Counted from the first letter of the stretch, positions 47,300-56,866 are shown. The stretch is DNA of 61,563 nt from Mangrovicoccus algicola (GCF_014903745.1 NZ_JACVXA010000031.1:1-61563), one strand, 5' to 3'. The notes: generated from the letters alone by a model not told the origin. Program-made: numbers and translations.

Positions 47300-48280
47300 A
47301 TGTCCTGGCACCCGATCCGCCCCCCCGCAGCGACCGGCGCGGTCCCGCTGCAGCAGCATCCGCGCTATGGCCGGGCCTGCATGCAGCTGGGCAGCCGGGT
47401 GGCGTGGTACGGGCTGGGACCGGCCGGGGCGCCGCGCGCCCGGGCGCAGGTGCTGATCCGGCGCTGGCCGCTTTTCGGGGATTTCGCGCTGGTCGCGCGC
47501 GGGCCGGTCTGGACGGCACCGGCGGGGCCGCGGGAGGCGGCGGAGGCCTGCGCCGATCTTGCGGCCCAGCTGCGCCGCCGCTGCCGCGGGGTGATCCTCA
47601 CCCCCGATCCGGTCGCGGGCACCGATCCGCTGGAAGGCTCGGGATTGCTGAAGATGGTCACAGGCGGCGTGCAGGCGCGGCTGGACCTGACCGGCTCCGC
47701 CGCTGCACGGATGGCGCGCCAGCACGGCAAGTGGCGCAACCGGCTGCGCCGGGCGCAGGAGGCGGGGCTGGAGATAACCCACGGCCCCCTGCCCGCCGAT
47801 CCGGACCACTGGCTGTTGCGCCGCGAGGCGCTGCAGGCACGCAGCCGCGGCTATCGCCGCCTGCCCCATGCCTTCGCGCTGGCCTGGCGGCGGCAGAACG
47901 GCGCCGCCTCCGCCCGCGTCTTCACCGCCTCCTACGGCGGCATGCCCGTGGCAGGCATGCTGTTCCTGCTGCATGGCGCTGCCGCAAGCTATCACATCGG
48001 CTGGAGCGGGCCGCTCGGGCGCAGGACGGGCGCGCATGCGCTGCTTTTGTGGGAAGCCTCGACCTGGCTGGCCCGGCGCGGCCATGACTGGGCCGAACTG
48101 GGCGCGCTGGATACCCTGTCGGCCCCCGGGCTGGCCCGGTTCAAGCTGGGCAGCGGGGCCCGGCCGGTCGCGGTCGGCGCCAGCTGGATGACGGCCCCAG
48201 GCACCGCCCCGGTCGCCCGCCTTTTCGGCGCGCGCCGACCCCCGCAGCGCGGCGACGACAGCGCGCCGGACCCGGCCTGA
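47300..48280 (+). CDS. FemAB/GNAT-like acyltransferase
   Basis: 326-aa cytosolic protein with a double GNAT fold of the FemAB or acetyltransferase-6 type. Evidence: the helix RQHGKWRNRLRRAQEAGLEI, a central HWLLRREALQARSRGYRRLPHAF, then ARVFTASYGGMPVAGMLFLLHG and ASYHIGWSG, and the end LGALDTLSAPGLARFKLG. This order is seen in FemAB-like transferases that use aminoacyl-tRNA or acyl-CoA donors. No close function can be named. No clear ribosome site precedes the ATG. Confidence 0.7.
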   Translation: MSWHPIRPPAATGAVPLQQHPRYGRACMQLGSRVAWYGLGPAGAPRARAQVLIRRWPLFGDFALVARGPVWTAPAGPREAAEACADLAAQLRRRCRGVILTPDPVAGTDPLEGSGLLKMVTGGVQARLDLTGSAAARMARQHGKWRNRLRRAQEAGLEITHGPLPADPDHWLLRREALQARSRGYRRLPHAFALAWRRQNGAASARVFTASYGGMPVAGMLFLLHGAAASYHIGWSGPLGRRTGAHALLLWEASTWLARRGHDWAELGALDTLSAPGLARFKLGSGARPVAVGASWMTAPGTAPVARLFGARRPPQRGDDSAPDPA

Positions 48281-48599
48281 CCTGATATCCCGGGTCCGGA
48301 TGTCACGACCTGCTCACATCCGTTTCACCGCAAGACGGTCGATGCAGCCCGCCGCGGGATCCGGAAAAAATCATTTAAAATAGTATATTGCACCGAACTC
48401 GCACCGACAGGGGCGAAATCCCGCCGAGCCGCAGGGGGCCAGTGTTTCAGTCGGTTGCAATCATTGATTTGAGCCCGCGCCCCCCCGTCGCTAGCTACAG
48501 TTGCAGAAAACCGGGCGGTTCAGTTCCGGCGAAACGGCAGGGCAAACCTGCGCCAGGCGGGACATCCCGCATCGGGCGACAAAGCGGAAAGGACACGAC
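48281..48599. other. 319-base region upstream of lpxC
   Basis: No gene found. It contains an AT-rich block at about 48362-48392 (aaaaaatcatttaaaatag) unlike its surroundings, and the lpxC promoter at 48469-48497. In many alphaproteobacteria ftsZ lies upstream of lpxC; here a FemAB-like gene is found instead. Confidence 0.6.
48469..48497 (+). promoter_or_regulatory. Putative promoter of lpxC-bamD-recN
   Basis: TTGAGC (48469-48474), 17-base spacer, TAGCTA (48492-48497); leader about 95 bases to the lpxC ATG. Confidence 0.5.
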
Positions 48600-49520
48600 A
48601 TGCAACGGACTCTGAAAGGCAAGGCTGTGTTTCTTGGCCAGGGACTGCATTCCGGCCGTCCCGTCCGCATGTCCGTCTTCCCGGCCCCCGCCAATCACGG
48701 CATCACCTTCCGGCGCAGCGATGCCGGCGCCACCGGCGAGATCCTTCCCGCGCGCTGGGACAAGGTGGAGCAGACCCCGCTCTGCACCCGCCTGGTCGGC
48801 GCGACCGGCGACAGCGTGTCGACGGTGGAACATGTCATGGCCGCGCTGGCGGGGCTGGGCATCCATAATGCAATGATCACGCTGGACGGGCCCGAAGTGC
48901 CGATCCTCGACGGATCGGCCGCCCCCTTCGTGCGCGGCATCCTGGCCGCCGGGGTCGAGGCCCTGGCCGCCCCTGCCCGCGTCATCGAGATCCTGGAGCC
49001 GATCGAGGTGCGCCGCGGCGATGCGGTCGCCCGGCTGGATCCCGCAGACGGCGTCGAGATGAGCTTCGACATTTCCTTCCCCGACGCCGCCATCGGCACG
49101 CAGTCGCGCGCGCTGAACCTCGCCAACGGCGCCTTCATCCGCGACCTCTGCGACAGCCGCACCTTCTGCCGCCAGTCGGATGTGGACGCGATGCATGCCG
49201 CGGGGCTGGCGCTTGGCGGCACGCTGGAAAACGCCGTCGTCGTCGATGGTGACAGGATCGTGACCCCCGGCGGGCTGCGGCATTCCGACGAACCCGTGCG
49301 CCACAAGATGCTGGATGCGCTGGGGGACCTGGCCATGGCGGGCGGTCCGATCCTCGGCCGCTATAGCGGCCACAAGGCCGGTCATGCGCTCACCAACGAG
49401 CTTCTGCGGCAGCTTTTCGCCCGCCCCGAAGCCTGGCGCATGATCGATTGCGACCCCGAACTCGCCGCCCGCCTGCCCGGCGTCGGCGTCTCCGTCAGCG
49501 ACCTGGCTCTCTGCGCCTGA
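48600..49520 (+). CDS. lpxC: UDP-3-O-acyl-N-acetylglucosamine deacetylase
   Basis: Committed step of lipid A synthesis, zinc-dependent, 306 aa. Zinc ligands: His 78 in STVEHVMAALAGLGI, and His and Asp in VRHKMLDALGDLAM; the catalytic His is in SGHKAGHALTNELL. The start MQRTLKGKAVFLGQGLHSG is the family N-terminus, with AAAGGA upstream. It heads the lpxC-bamD-recN cluster. Confidence 0.97.
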   Translation: MQRTLKGKAVFLGQGLHSGRPVRMSVFPAPANHGITFRRSDAGATGEILPARWDKVEQTPLCTRLVGATGDSVSTVEHVMAALAGLGIHNAMITLDGPEVPILDGSAAPFVRGILAAGVEALAAPARVIEILEPIEVRRGDAVARLDPADGVEMSFDISFPDAAIGTQSRALNLANGAFIRDLCDSRTFCRQSDVDAMHAAGLALGGTLENAVVVDGDRIVTPGGLRHSDEPVRHKMLDALGDLAMAGGPILGRYSGHKAGHALTNELLRQLFARPEAWRMIDCDPELAARLPGVGVSVSDLALCA

Positions 49521-49650
49521 GCGCAGGGGGTTGCGCGGGCCGCGGCACGAAAAACGCGGCTAAGGCGTTTTGCCCGGAAAATCTCTGTGCTATCGGAAAG
49601 CCGAACCGGCGGCACCGCCGGGACAAGGGCAAGCGGAGCGAGTGACGGGT

Positions 49651-50481
49651 ATGACATCGGCAGGCGGGAAATCTGGGATCGCGGTCGCTCTGACCGCTCT
49701 TGTGCTTCTGGCCGGATGCGCCCCGCCGCCACCGAAATTCGAGCAATTCTCCGCCAAGGAGATCTATGACCGCGCCGAATACGAGCTGGCGCAGGACAAT
49801 GCCGAGGAAGCGGCCGAGTATTTCGGCGAGGTGGAACGGCTCTATCCCTATTCCGACTGGGCGCGCCGGGCGCTGATCATGCAGGCCTACTCGCTGCATG
49901 TGGACCGCAAGTACGAGGAAAGCCGCGCCGCCGCGCAGCGCTATATCGACTTCTATCCCGCCGACAAGGACGCCGCCTATGCCCAGTACCTGCTGGCGCT
50001 GAGCTATTACGACCAGATCGACGATGTCGGCCGCGACCAGGGCGTGACCTTCCAGGCCCTGCAGGCGCTGCGGCTGGTGATCGAACGCTATCCCGACAGC
50101 GACTATGCCCGTTCGGCGATCCTGAAATTCGACCTCGCCTTCGACCATCTGGCGGGCAAGGAAATGGAAATCGGCCGCTACTACCTGAAAAAGGGACACT
50201 ATACCGCAGCCGCCAACCGGTTCCGCACCGTGGTCCAGGATTTCCAGACCACCAGCCAGACGCCCGAGGCGCTTTACCGGCTGATCGAGTGCTACCTGTC
50301 GCTGGGCCTGCGCGAGGAGGCCCAGACCGCCGGGGCGATCCTGGGCTACAACTACCAGGGGTCCGTCTGGTACGAGGATGCCTACACGCTGCTGACCGGG
50401 GCGGGACTGCCGCTGGAACCCGCAGGCGGCAGCTGGCTGGTGCAGATCTACCGCCAGTCCATCCAGGGCGAATGGCTCTGA
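49651..50481 (+). CDS. bamD: Outer membrane protein assembly factor BamD
   Basis: Lipoprotein of the BAM complex inserting beta-barrel proteins, 276 aa. Lipobox LLAGC with Cys at about 24 (LVLLAGCAPPP), then five TPR-like repeats: SAKEIYDRAEYELAQDNAEEAAEYF, YPYSDWARRALIMQAYSLH, YPADKDAAYAQYLLALSYY, KEMEIGRYYLKKGHYTAAANRF and TPEALYRLIECYLSLGL. A GTG 3 codons upstream (49642) has the closer GGAG site and may be the real start. Confidence 0.93.
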   Translation: MTSAGGKSGIAVALTALVLLAGCAPPPPKFEQFSAKEIYDRAEYELAQDNAEEAAEYFGEVERLYPYSDWARRALIMQAYSLHVDRKYEESRAAAQRYIDFYPADKDAAYAQYLLALSYYDQIDDVGRDQGVTFQALQALRLVIERYPDSDYARSAILKFDLAFDHLAGKEMEIGRYYLKKGHYTAAANRFRTVVQDFQTTSQTPEALYRLIECYLSLGLREEAQTAGAILGYNYQGSVWYEDAYTLLTGAGLPLEPAGGSWLVQIYRQSIQGEWL

Positions 50482-50493
50482 GGATACCGACGC

Positions 50494-52149
50494 TTGCTGC
50501 GCGCTCTTGAGATCCGGGACATACTCATCATCGACCGGCTGGACCTGGAGGTTCGGCCGGGCCTGAACGTGCTGACCGGCGAGACCGGGGCGGGCAAGTC
50601 GATCCTGCTGGATTCGCTGGGATTCGTCCTGGGCTGGCGCGGCCGCGCCGACCTCGTGCGCCAGGGCGCCGCCCAGGGCGAGGTCACCGCGCTGTTCGAG
50701 CTGGGCGCCGGCCACCCCGCCCATGCGATCCTCGAGGAGGCCGGCCTGCCGGGCGGCGAGGAGCTGATCCTGCGCCGGGTGAACACCACCGAGGGCCGCA
50801 AGACCGCCTGGGTCAATGACCGCCGGGTCTCGGGCGAGGTGCTGCGGCAGCTGTCGGGCGTCCTCGTGGAACTGCACGGCCAGCATGACGATCGCGGGCT
50901 GCTGGATGCGCGCGGCCATCGCGCCCTTCTGGATGCCTATGGCCAGCATGCGCCGCTGCTGGAGACCGTGGCCGGGGCATGGGCAGACTGGCGCGCGGCA
51001 CAGCGCGCCCGCCAGGGCGCCGCACAGTCCCTGGAACGCGCGCGCGCCGAGGAGGAATTCCTGCGCCATGCCGCCGAGGAGCTGCTGGCGCTCGATCCCC
51101 AGCCCGGCGAGGAGCCCGAACTGGACCGCCGACGCCGCCTGATGCAGGCCGCCGAACGCGTCATGGGCGATGTGCGCAGCGCCGGGCGCGCCATGGCCGG
51201 GGAGGACGGCGCCGAAGCCGCCCTGTCCCAGGCCGCGCGCTGGCTGGAAGGCGCGGTGCCCGCGCTGGAGGGGCTGGCCGATGCGCCGCTGGCCGCGCTC
51301 GACCGGGCGATGGCCGAACTCGCGGAGGCCCAGGCCGGGGTGGAGGCCTGCCTTCAGGCGCTCAGCTTCGACCCGCTGGAACTGGAGACCGTGGAGGAGC
51401 GTCTTTTCGCGCTGCGCGGGCTGGCCCGGAAACATGCCGTCGTCCCGGAGGACCTGCCCAGCCTGGCCGCCGACTTCCAGGCGCGGATCGACGCGATCGA
51501 CGGCGGCGCCGGATCGCTGGCGCGGCTGGAGGAGGCCGAGGCGGAGGCGGAGAAGCGCTATCGCGCCGCTGCCGCGACCCTCGGCGACGCCCGGCGCGAG
51601 GCTGCCGCCCGGCTCGACCAGGCGGTGATGGCCGAACTCGCCCCGCTGAAGATGGAGCGCGCGGTCTTCACCACCGAGATCACCGCCGCCCCCCCCGGTG
51701 CAGAAGGAGAAGATGCGGTTGCCTTCCGCGTCGCGACCAATCCCGGCGCCCCCTCCGGCGCGCTGGAAAAGATCGCCTCGGGCGGGGAATTGTCCCGTTT
51801 CCTTCTCGCGCTGAAAGTCTGCCTGACCACGGACAGCCACGGGCTGACCCTGATCTTCGACGAGATCGACCGCGGTGTCGGCGGCGCCACGGCCGACGCG
51901 GTCGGCCGCCGTCTGGCCGCGCTGGCCGAGGGAGAGGCGCAGGTGCTGGTCGTCACGCACTCGCCGCAGGTCGCGGCGCGGGGCGGGCATCACTGGCGGG
52001 TCGAGAAACGCGTGGAAAACGGGATCACCCTGTCCACCGTGACGCCGCTGGCGCCCGGCGACCGCGTGGACGAGATTGCCCGCATGATCTCGGGCGACCG
52101 CGTCACCGAGGAGGCACGCCAGGCCGCGAAGGCGCTGCTGCGCGCCTGA
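50494..52149 (+). CDS. recN: DNA repair protein RecN
   Basis: SMC-like ATPase for double-strand break repair, 551 aa. Walker A GETGAGKS at residues 29-36, an antiparallel coiled-coil centre rich in Ala, Glu and Arg, the ABC signature in ASGGELSRFLLALKV and Walker B LTLIFDEIDRGVGG followed by VTHSPQVAA. The start is a TTG (50494-50496) directly after bamD (12 bases), with GAGGA upstream. Confidence 0.94.
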   Translation: MLRALEIRDILIIDRLDLEVRPGLNVLTGETGAGKSILLDSLGFVLGWRGRADLVRQGAAQGEVTALFELGAGHPAHAILEEAGLPGGEELILRRVNTTEGRKTAWVNDRRVSGEVLRQLSGVLVELHGQHDDRGLLDARGHRALLDAYGQHAPLLETVAGAWADWRAAQRARQGAAQSLERARAEEEFLRHAAEELLALDPQPGEEPELDRRRRLMQAAERVMGDVRSAGRAMAGEDGAEAALSQAARWLEGAVPALEGLADAPLAALDRAMAELAEAQAGVEACLQALSFDPLELETVEERLFALRGLARKHAVVPEDLPSLAADFQARIDAIDGGAGSLARLEEAEAEAEKRYRAAAATLGDARREAAARLDQAVMAELAPLKMERAVFTTEITAAPPGAEGEDAVAFRVATNPGAPSGALEKIASGGELSRFLLALKVCLTTDSHGLTLIFDEIDRGVGGATADAVGRRLAALAEGEAQVLVVTHSPQVAARGGHHWRVEKRVENGITLSTVTPLAPGDRVDEIARMISGDRVTEEARQAAKALLRA

Positions 52150-52300
52150 GGCCCGGCCGCCTTCCGCCGGTCTCCCCCTGCCATTGCGCGCCAAGGGGCG
52201 CGCACCGGCGTCGACCGGCTGCCGCCGCCGCGCCTTCCACCCGACCGGAGCGCGTCCGGGGGCACGGCCCCCTGGCGGCCGGATCATGCGGCGCCGCCAT

Positions 52301-52357
52301 CACGGGACCTGCCTGGTCCCCGGCAGGCAGGCGGCCGGGGACCATCGCGATCCCGTG
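52301..52357. terminator. Two-part long hairpin between convergent genes
   Basis: Outer stem CACGGGA / TCCCGTG (52301-52307 with 52351-52357) encloses a perfect 10-bp stem GGTCCCCGGC / GCCGGGGACC (52315-52324 with 52334-52343) and a 9-base loop. It lies between recN and the flavin reductase gene and could end both transcripts. No T tract. Confidence 0.45.
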
Positions 52358-52402
52358 CCGGGCCGGAGCGCGCCCCTGTCTCCGCGGCAGACCGCGCGGG
52401 GC

Positions 52403-53071
52403 TCAGTTCCCCTCGCGGACCAGACCCTCGGGATCCACGCCGATCTGCTCCAGCGCCTCGGTGACCGCCTCCTCCATGGGGGGCGGACCGCACAGGTAGA
52501 CGCGGGTTTCGGCGGTGACGCCGTGCCGTTCCAGAAGCGCCCGGGTGACATGCCCGCTTTCGCAGCCCTCGCGGTCCTCCTCCGCCAGCACGAAGACGGT
52601 CTTGAGGTCGCGCGCCCGGTGCCATTCGTCGCGCAGGATCAGCGAGGACCAGTCGCGGTCGGCCAGGATCAGCGTCATCTCGCCGGCCGTGCCCGCCTCT
52701 ATGCGGCGGCGCAGGATCGGGATGAACGGCGTCACCCCCGCGCCGCCCGCGACGATGACCCCCGGCCCCTTGTCGCGGATCGCCCCGCCCGGGTCCTCGA
52801 TGCGCAGATGCTCGCCCTTGCGCAGGGTGGGGATCTGCGCCGTCACGCCTTCATGGTCGGGATAGCTCTTGATGGTGAATTCGAGGAAATCATCCTCGGG
52901 CTGGCTGGTGAAGGTGAAGGGCCGGTCCTCGTCGCGCCAGCCTTCGCGGTCCAGCGTGACATGCGTGGCCTCGCCCGGGATGAAATCATAGCCCGGGGGC
53001 CGCTCCAGCCGCAGACGCCAGACCTCGCCGGTCAGCGCCTCGATCTCCTGCAGGGATACGTGATGGGTCAT
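52403..53071 (-). CDS. Ferredoxin/flavodoxin reductase-like FAD oxidoreductase
   Basis: 222-aa FAD/NAD(P) oxidoreductase of the ferredoxin reductase type without an iron-sulfur domain. FAD site RPFTFTS (50-56), NAD(P) loop GGAGVTPFIPIL (109-120) and the C-terminal YLCGPPPMEEAV. It probably moves electrons between NAD(P)H and a flavodoxin or oxygenase partner; the partner is unknown. The start at 53071 has a GGAGGAT site. Confidence 0.85.
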   Translation of the reverse strand: MTHHVSLQEIEALTGEVWRLRLERPPGYDFIPGEATHVTLDREGWRDEDRPFTFTSQPEDDFLEFTIKSYPDHEGVTAQIPTLRKGEHLRIEDPGGAIRDKGPGVIVAGGAGVTPFIPILRRRIEAGTAGEMTLILADRDWSSLILRDEWHRARDLKTVFVLAEEDREGCESGHVTRALLERHGVTAETRVYLCGPPPMEEAVTEALEQIGVDPEGLVREGN

Positions 53072-53271
53072 GGCGATCCTCCGTCTTGCCGCGCCAGTGA
53101 TTGTTCGAAGGGAAACGGGCCCGGCGGCCAAAGGTTTCCCCGCCGGGCCCGGCCGGTGCCCGCAGAACGGGCGATGCGGCCGCGCGCGGGCCTCGGCTCT
53201 GGCTATGCGGCGGCAGATTGCCTATCAAGCCCGGAGACCACGGCGCCCGCGCCGCAGAAGGAGAACGCCCC

Positions 53272-54618
53272 ATGTCCGAACCCCTGTCCGACCTGGCCGA
53301 GGCCCTGCTCGCCGCGGCGCGTGCCGCGGGCGCCGAGGATGCCGATGCCATCGTGACCCGCGGCACCTCGGTCTCCATCGGGCTGCAGTCGCGTAAGCTG
53401 GAGGATGTGGAACGCTCCGAATCCGTCGATCTGGGGCTGCGCGTGCTGATCGGCAGGCGGCAGGCCTGCGTCTCCTCCTCGGATATCCGCCGCGACACCT
53501 TCGCCGCCATGGCCGAACGCGCCGTGGCCATGGCCCGCGAGGCCCCCGAGGATCCCTGGATCGGACTGGCCGCCCCGGACCAGCTGGCCCGGGACTGGGA
53601 CGCGATCGCGCTGGACCTCGTCGATCCCGAAGCGGAACCCGACCCCGCCCGCCTGGAGGCGGCCGCGCGCGAGGCGGAAGCGGTCGCCCTGGACATCCCG
53701 GGCATTTCCCAGGTGGAAAGCGCCGGGGCGGGGTTCAGCCGCCGCGCCCTGCACATGGCGGCGACGAACGGCTTCTCGGGGGGGTATGCGCGGACCGATC
53801 ACGGGCTTTACTGCGTCGCCATCACCGGCACCGGCGCGGGCATGGAGCGCGATTACCACGGCAGCCAGCGCACCCATCGCGCCGATCTGGAACCGGCCGC
53901 CGATATCGGGCGCATCGCCGCCGAACGGACGCTGGCCCGCGCCGGGGCCCGGCGCCCGCCGACCGGCACCTATCCGGTCCTCTATGACGAACGCATCTCG
54001 GGGAGCCTGATCGCGCATCTCTTGTCGGCGATCAATGGCAGCGCCATCGCCCGCGGCGCCTCCTGGGCGCGGGACCTGCTGGGCCAGCCGGTGCTGCCCG
54101 CCGGGCTGAGCCTGACCGAACAGCCGCACCGCGCGCGCATCATCGGATCGCGCCCCTTCGATGGCGAGGGCCTGCCCACGACCGAGCGCGAAATCATCCG
54201 CGACGGGGTCCTGACGGGCTGGACGCTGGATCTCGCCACGGCCCGGCAGCTGGGCATGACCTCCACCGGCAGCGCGACACGGGGCACCTCGGCCCCCCCG
54301 GCCCCGGCCAACGGCAATGTCGCGCTCAGCCAGGGCAGCGCGACGCCGCGGGAGCTGATGGCGCAGATGGGCACCGGGCTTCTGGTCACCTCGATGATCG
54401 GGGCCACGATCAATCCCACGACCGGCGACTATTCCCGCGGCGCCTCCGGCATCTGGATCGAGAATGGCCAGCCGGCCTATCCGGTGAACGAATGCACCAT
54501 CGCGGGCAACCTGCGCGACATGCTCGGGCGGATCATTCCCGCCAATGACGCGCGCCCCTATCTCAGCCGCGTGATCCCGTCGCTTCTGGTCGAAGGGATG
54601 TCGATTGCCGGGGAATGA
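53272..54618 (+). CDS. pmbA: TldD/PmbA family metalloprotease component
   Basis: 448-aa member of the TldD/PmbA family, which works as a heterodimer degrading unfolded peptides and maturing some peptides. Segments: SIGLQSRKLEDVERSES at the start, a central GTGAGMERDYHGSQRTHRADL, PVLYDERISGSLIAHLLSAING and the end IWIENGQPAYPVNECTIAGNLRDML. It lacks the HExxxH zinc motif of TldD, so it is the PmbA (TldE) partner; TldD is not in the window. AAGGAGA lies before the ATG. Confidence 0.92.
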   Translation: MSEPLSDLAEALLAAARAAGAEDADAIVTRGTSVSIGLQSRKLEDVERSESVDLGLRVLIGRRQACVSSSDIRRDTFAAMAERAVAMAREAPEDPWIGLAAPDQLARDWDAIALDLVDPEAEPDPARLEAAAREAEAVALDIPGISQVESAGAGFSRRALHMAATNGFSGGYARTDHGLYCVAITGTGAGMERDYHGSQRTHRADLEPAADIGRIAAERTLARAGARRPPTGTYPVLYDERISGSLIAHLLSAINGSAIARGASWARDLLGQPVLPAGLSLTEQPHRARIIGSRPFDGEGLPTTEREIIRDGVLTGWTLDLATARQLGMTSTGSATRGTSAPPAPANGNVALSQGSATPRELMAQMGTGLLVTSMIGATINPTTGDYSRGASGIWIENGQPAYPVNECTIAGNLRDMLGRIIPANDARPYLSRVIPSLLVEGMSIAGE

Positions 54619-55387
54619 CCTGACGCTCCTGCGCGAGGCCGCCCTGTCGGCCGGCGAGATCGCGCTGCGCTTCTTCGATGGCGGCGCCGAAAGCTGGGAG
54701 AAACCCGGCAATCAGGGGCTGGTGACCGAGGCCGACCTGGCGGTGGATGCCCATCTGGCCGCGCAGCTGACCGCGGCGCGCCCCGGCTATGGCTGGCTGT
54801 CGGAAGAGACCCAGGACGACCCGCACCGGCTGTCGACCCCGCGGGTCTTCGTGATCGACCCGATCGACGGCACGCGCAGCTTCGCCAATGGCGACCGGAC
54901 TTGGGCATTGTCGCTGGCGGTCGTCGAGGGCGGCGTGCCGGTCGCGGCGGTGATCCACCTGCCCGCGCGGCGTCTGACCTACACCGCCGAGACCGGCGGC
55001 GGCGCCTGGCTCAACGGCAAACGGCGCCTGTCGGCCACGGCGACCGAAGGGCTGGAAGGCGCCGACATCCTGGCCAACCGGCTGAGCATGGAGCCGGTGC
55101 ACTGGCCCGGCGGCGTGCCGCGCATCCGCCGGGAATTCCGCGCCTCGCTGGCCTATCGCATGGCGCTGGTGGCCGAGGGCCGCTTCGACGCGATGGCCAC
55201 CTTCCGCGACACCTGGGACTGGGACATCGCGGCCGGCGCGCTGATCGCCGCCGAGGCAGGCGCGACGGTCACCGACGGCTTCGGCCAGGCGCTGACATTC
55301 AACACGCTGGAGCGTCACAATCCCGGGCTGGTCTGCGCCGCCCCGGGCGTGCATCCCGCGCTGATGGCGCATCGCCGCCCGGACTGA
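54605..55387 (+). CDS. Inositol monophosphatase family protein (CysQ-like)
   Basis: Magnesium-dependent phosphatase of 260 aa, in the group of inositol monophosphatase and 3'(2'),5'-bisphosphate nucleotidase (CysQ). Metal site motifs DPIDGTRSFANG and WDWDIAAGALIAAEAG, plus the upstream glutamate in LSEETQDD. The only plausible start is a TTG at 54605 inside the end of pmbA (14-base overlap), with GAAGGGA upstream. If it acts on PAP it would serve the PAPS-dependent sulfotransferases found elsewhere in this window, but that is inference. Confidence 0.85.
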   Translation: MPGNDLTLLREAALSAGEIALRFFDGGAESWEKPGNQGLVTEADLAVDAHLAAQLTAARPGYGWLSEETQDDPHRLSTPRVFVIDPIDGTRSFANGDRTWALSLAVVEGGVPVAAVIHLPARRLTYTAETGGGAWLNGKRRLSATATEGLEGADILANRLSMEPVHWPGGVPRIRREFRASLAYRMALVAEGRFDAMATFRDTWDWDIAAGALIAAEAGATVTDGFGQALTFNTLERHNPGLVCAAPGVHPALMAHRRPD

Positions 55388-55530
55388 GGGCGCCGCGGAA
55401 AAACCCGGCTCACGCTCTTGTGCGCAGGCGGGCCGATCCCCAGTTCGACCGGGCACGATGACCGTTCCCGCAGGTGCCGCGGGAGGCCGCGGCCCGTGCC
55501 TTCCCCCGCATGGCGCCCGGAGTATCCGAA

Positions 55531-56505
55531 TTGACCGAAATCTGGCTGCCGCTTCTGGGCGGGCTCGTGCTGCTGATCCTGGGCGGCGATCTTCTGGTGC
55601 GCGGCGCCGTGCGCGTGGCCGGGGCCCTGGGCGTGCCGCCACTGGTGATCGGCCTGACGCTGGTCGGCTTCGGCACCTCGACACCCGAACTCGTGACCTC
55701 GCTGCAGGCGGCGCTGTCGGGGGCGCCGGGCATCGCCTTCGGCAATATCGTGGGCTCCAATATCGCCAATATCCTGCTGATCGGCGGGGTGGCGGCGCTG
55801 ATCTGCCCGATCGCGGTGGAGTCGGTGGCGCTGCGCCGCGACGGCATGGCGATGCTGGGCGCGGCCCTGGCCTTTGCCGCGATGGCCTGGGTCCTGCCGC
55901 CCGGCCGGCTGGCCGGTTTCGCCGGAATCGCGCTCCTGTGCGCCTATCTTTATGCCGCCTTCCGCCACGAGGCCGCCGCCCCCGCCGATCACGGCGCGGC
56001 GAAAGACAAGGAGCTGGCGCTGGAAGGCGCCGATCCCGCCACCCGTCCCGGCCGCGGCGGCACGCTCTGGCTCAATCTCGGCATCGCGCTCGGCGGGCTG
56101 GTGCTGGTCGTGCTGGGCGGCAAGTTCCTGGTCGACGGCGCCGTCTCGCTGGCCCGCGGCATGGGCATTTCCGAAACGGTCATCGGCCTGACCATCGTCG
56201 CCGTCGGCACCTCGATGCCGGAACTCGTCACCTCGGTCATCGCCGGGCTGAAGCGCCAGGGCGAGGTCGCCTTCGGCAATATCGTGGGGTCCAACATCTA
56301 CAACATCCTGGGCATCGGCGGCACCACCCTGGCCGTGGTTCCCGGCCCCGTCCCGCCCGAGATGCTGCGGCTCGACCTGCCGGTGATGGTGGCGGTGTCG
56401 CTGCTTTTCGTGGTGCTGGCGCGCACCGGCTGGCGGCTGTCGCGCCCCGAGGGGCTGGTGCTGCTGGCAGGGTACGGCGCCTATCTCTGGGCGGTCTGGC
56501 CCTGA
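55531..56505 (+). CDS. Calcium/sodium antiporter (CaCA family)
   Basis: Inner-membrane cation exchanger, 324 aa, with two inverted alpha repeats: GFGTSTPELVTSL with GNIVGSNIANIL, and AVGTSMPELVTSV with GNIVGSNIYNILGI. It belongs to the YrbG-like group. I start at a TTG (55531) because GGAG sits 8 bases upstream and the product begins MTEIWLPLLGG; ATGs further upstream (55510, 55474) are possible. Confidence 0.9.
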   Translation: MTEIWLPLLGGLVLLILGGDLLVRGAVRVAGALGVPPLVIGLTLVGFGTSTPELVTSLQAALSGAPGIAFGNIVGSNIANILLIGGVAALICPIAVESVALRRDGMAMLGAALAFAAMAWVLPPGRLAGFAGIALLCAYLYAAFRHEAAAPADHGAAKDKELALEGADPATRPGRGGTLWLNLGIALGGLVLVVLGGKFLVDGAVSLARGMGISETVIGLTIVAVGTSMPELVTSVIAGLKRQGEVAFGNIVGSNIYNILGIGGTTLAVVPGPVPPEMLRLDLPVMVAVSLLFVVLARTGWRLSRPEGLVLLAGYGAYLWAVWP

Positions 56506-56623
56506 CGGAGGCGCGCGCCGGACGGGGGCCCGCGTCCCCCGGCGCGTCTTTACCCGATCTTGACCCTTGCCTGCGATTGCCTCAAAACGCGGACGACCGG
56601 ACAGTGCCACGGAGGTTCCCCAA

Positions 56624-56866
56624 ATGGCCAAGCGACTGCATCTTGTCTTCGGCGGCGAGCTCGTCGATCCGTCGCGGACCGAGTTCAAGGATGTCGACGC
56701 GATCGACATCGTGGGCATGTTCCCCGACTACGACTCGGCCCATTCCGCCTGGAAGGACGCCGCGCAGCGCACCGTGGACAACGCCCATATGCGCTACTTC
56801 ATCGCCCATATCCACCGGCTGCGCGACGAGGCGACGCCCGCCTCCGCCACCGAGGAACTCGGCTGA
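56624..56866 (+). CDS. DUF4170 family protein
   Basis: 80-aa small soluble protein: MAKRLHLVFGGELVDPSRTE, KDVDAIDIVGMFPDYDSAHSAWK, DNAHMRYFIAHIHRL. This is the DUF4170 pattern. Function is unknown; in this bacterial order it typically precedes the Kdo transferase, as here (14 bases to waaA), suggesting a link to lipopolysaccharide synthesis. GGAGG lies 8 bases before the ATG. Confidence 0.85.
   Translation: MAKRLHLVFGGELVDPSRTEFKDVDAIDIVGMFPDYDSAHSAWKDAAQRTVDNAHMRYFIAHIHRLRDEATPASATEELG

Noticed and set aside
49495-52287. 930-codon open frame on the minus strand
   Set aside because: It lies antisense across lpxC end, bamD and recN, all of which have clear motifs. It is an artefact of high GC at third codon positions.
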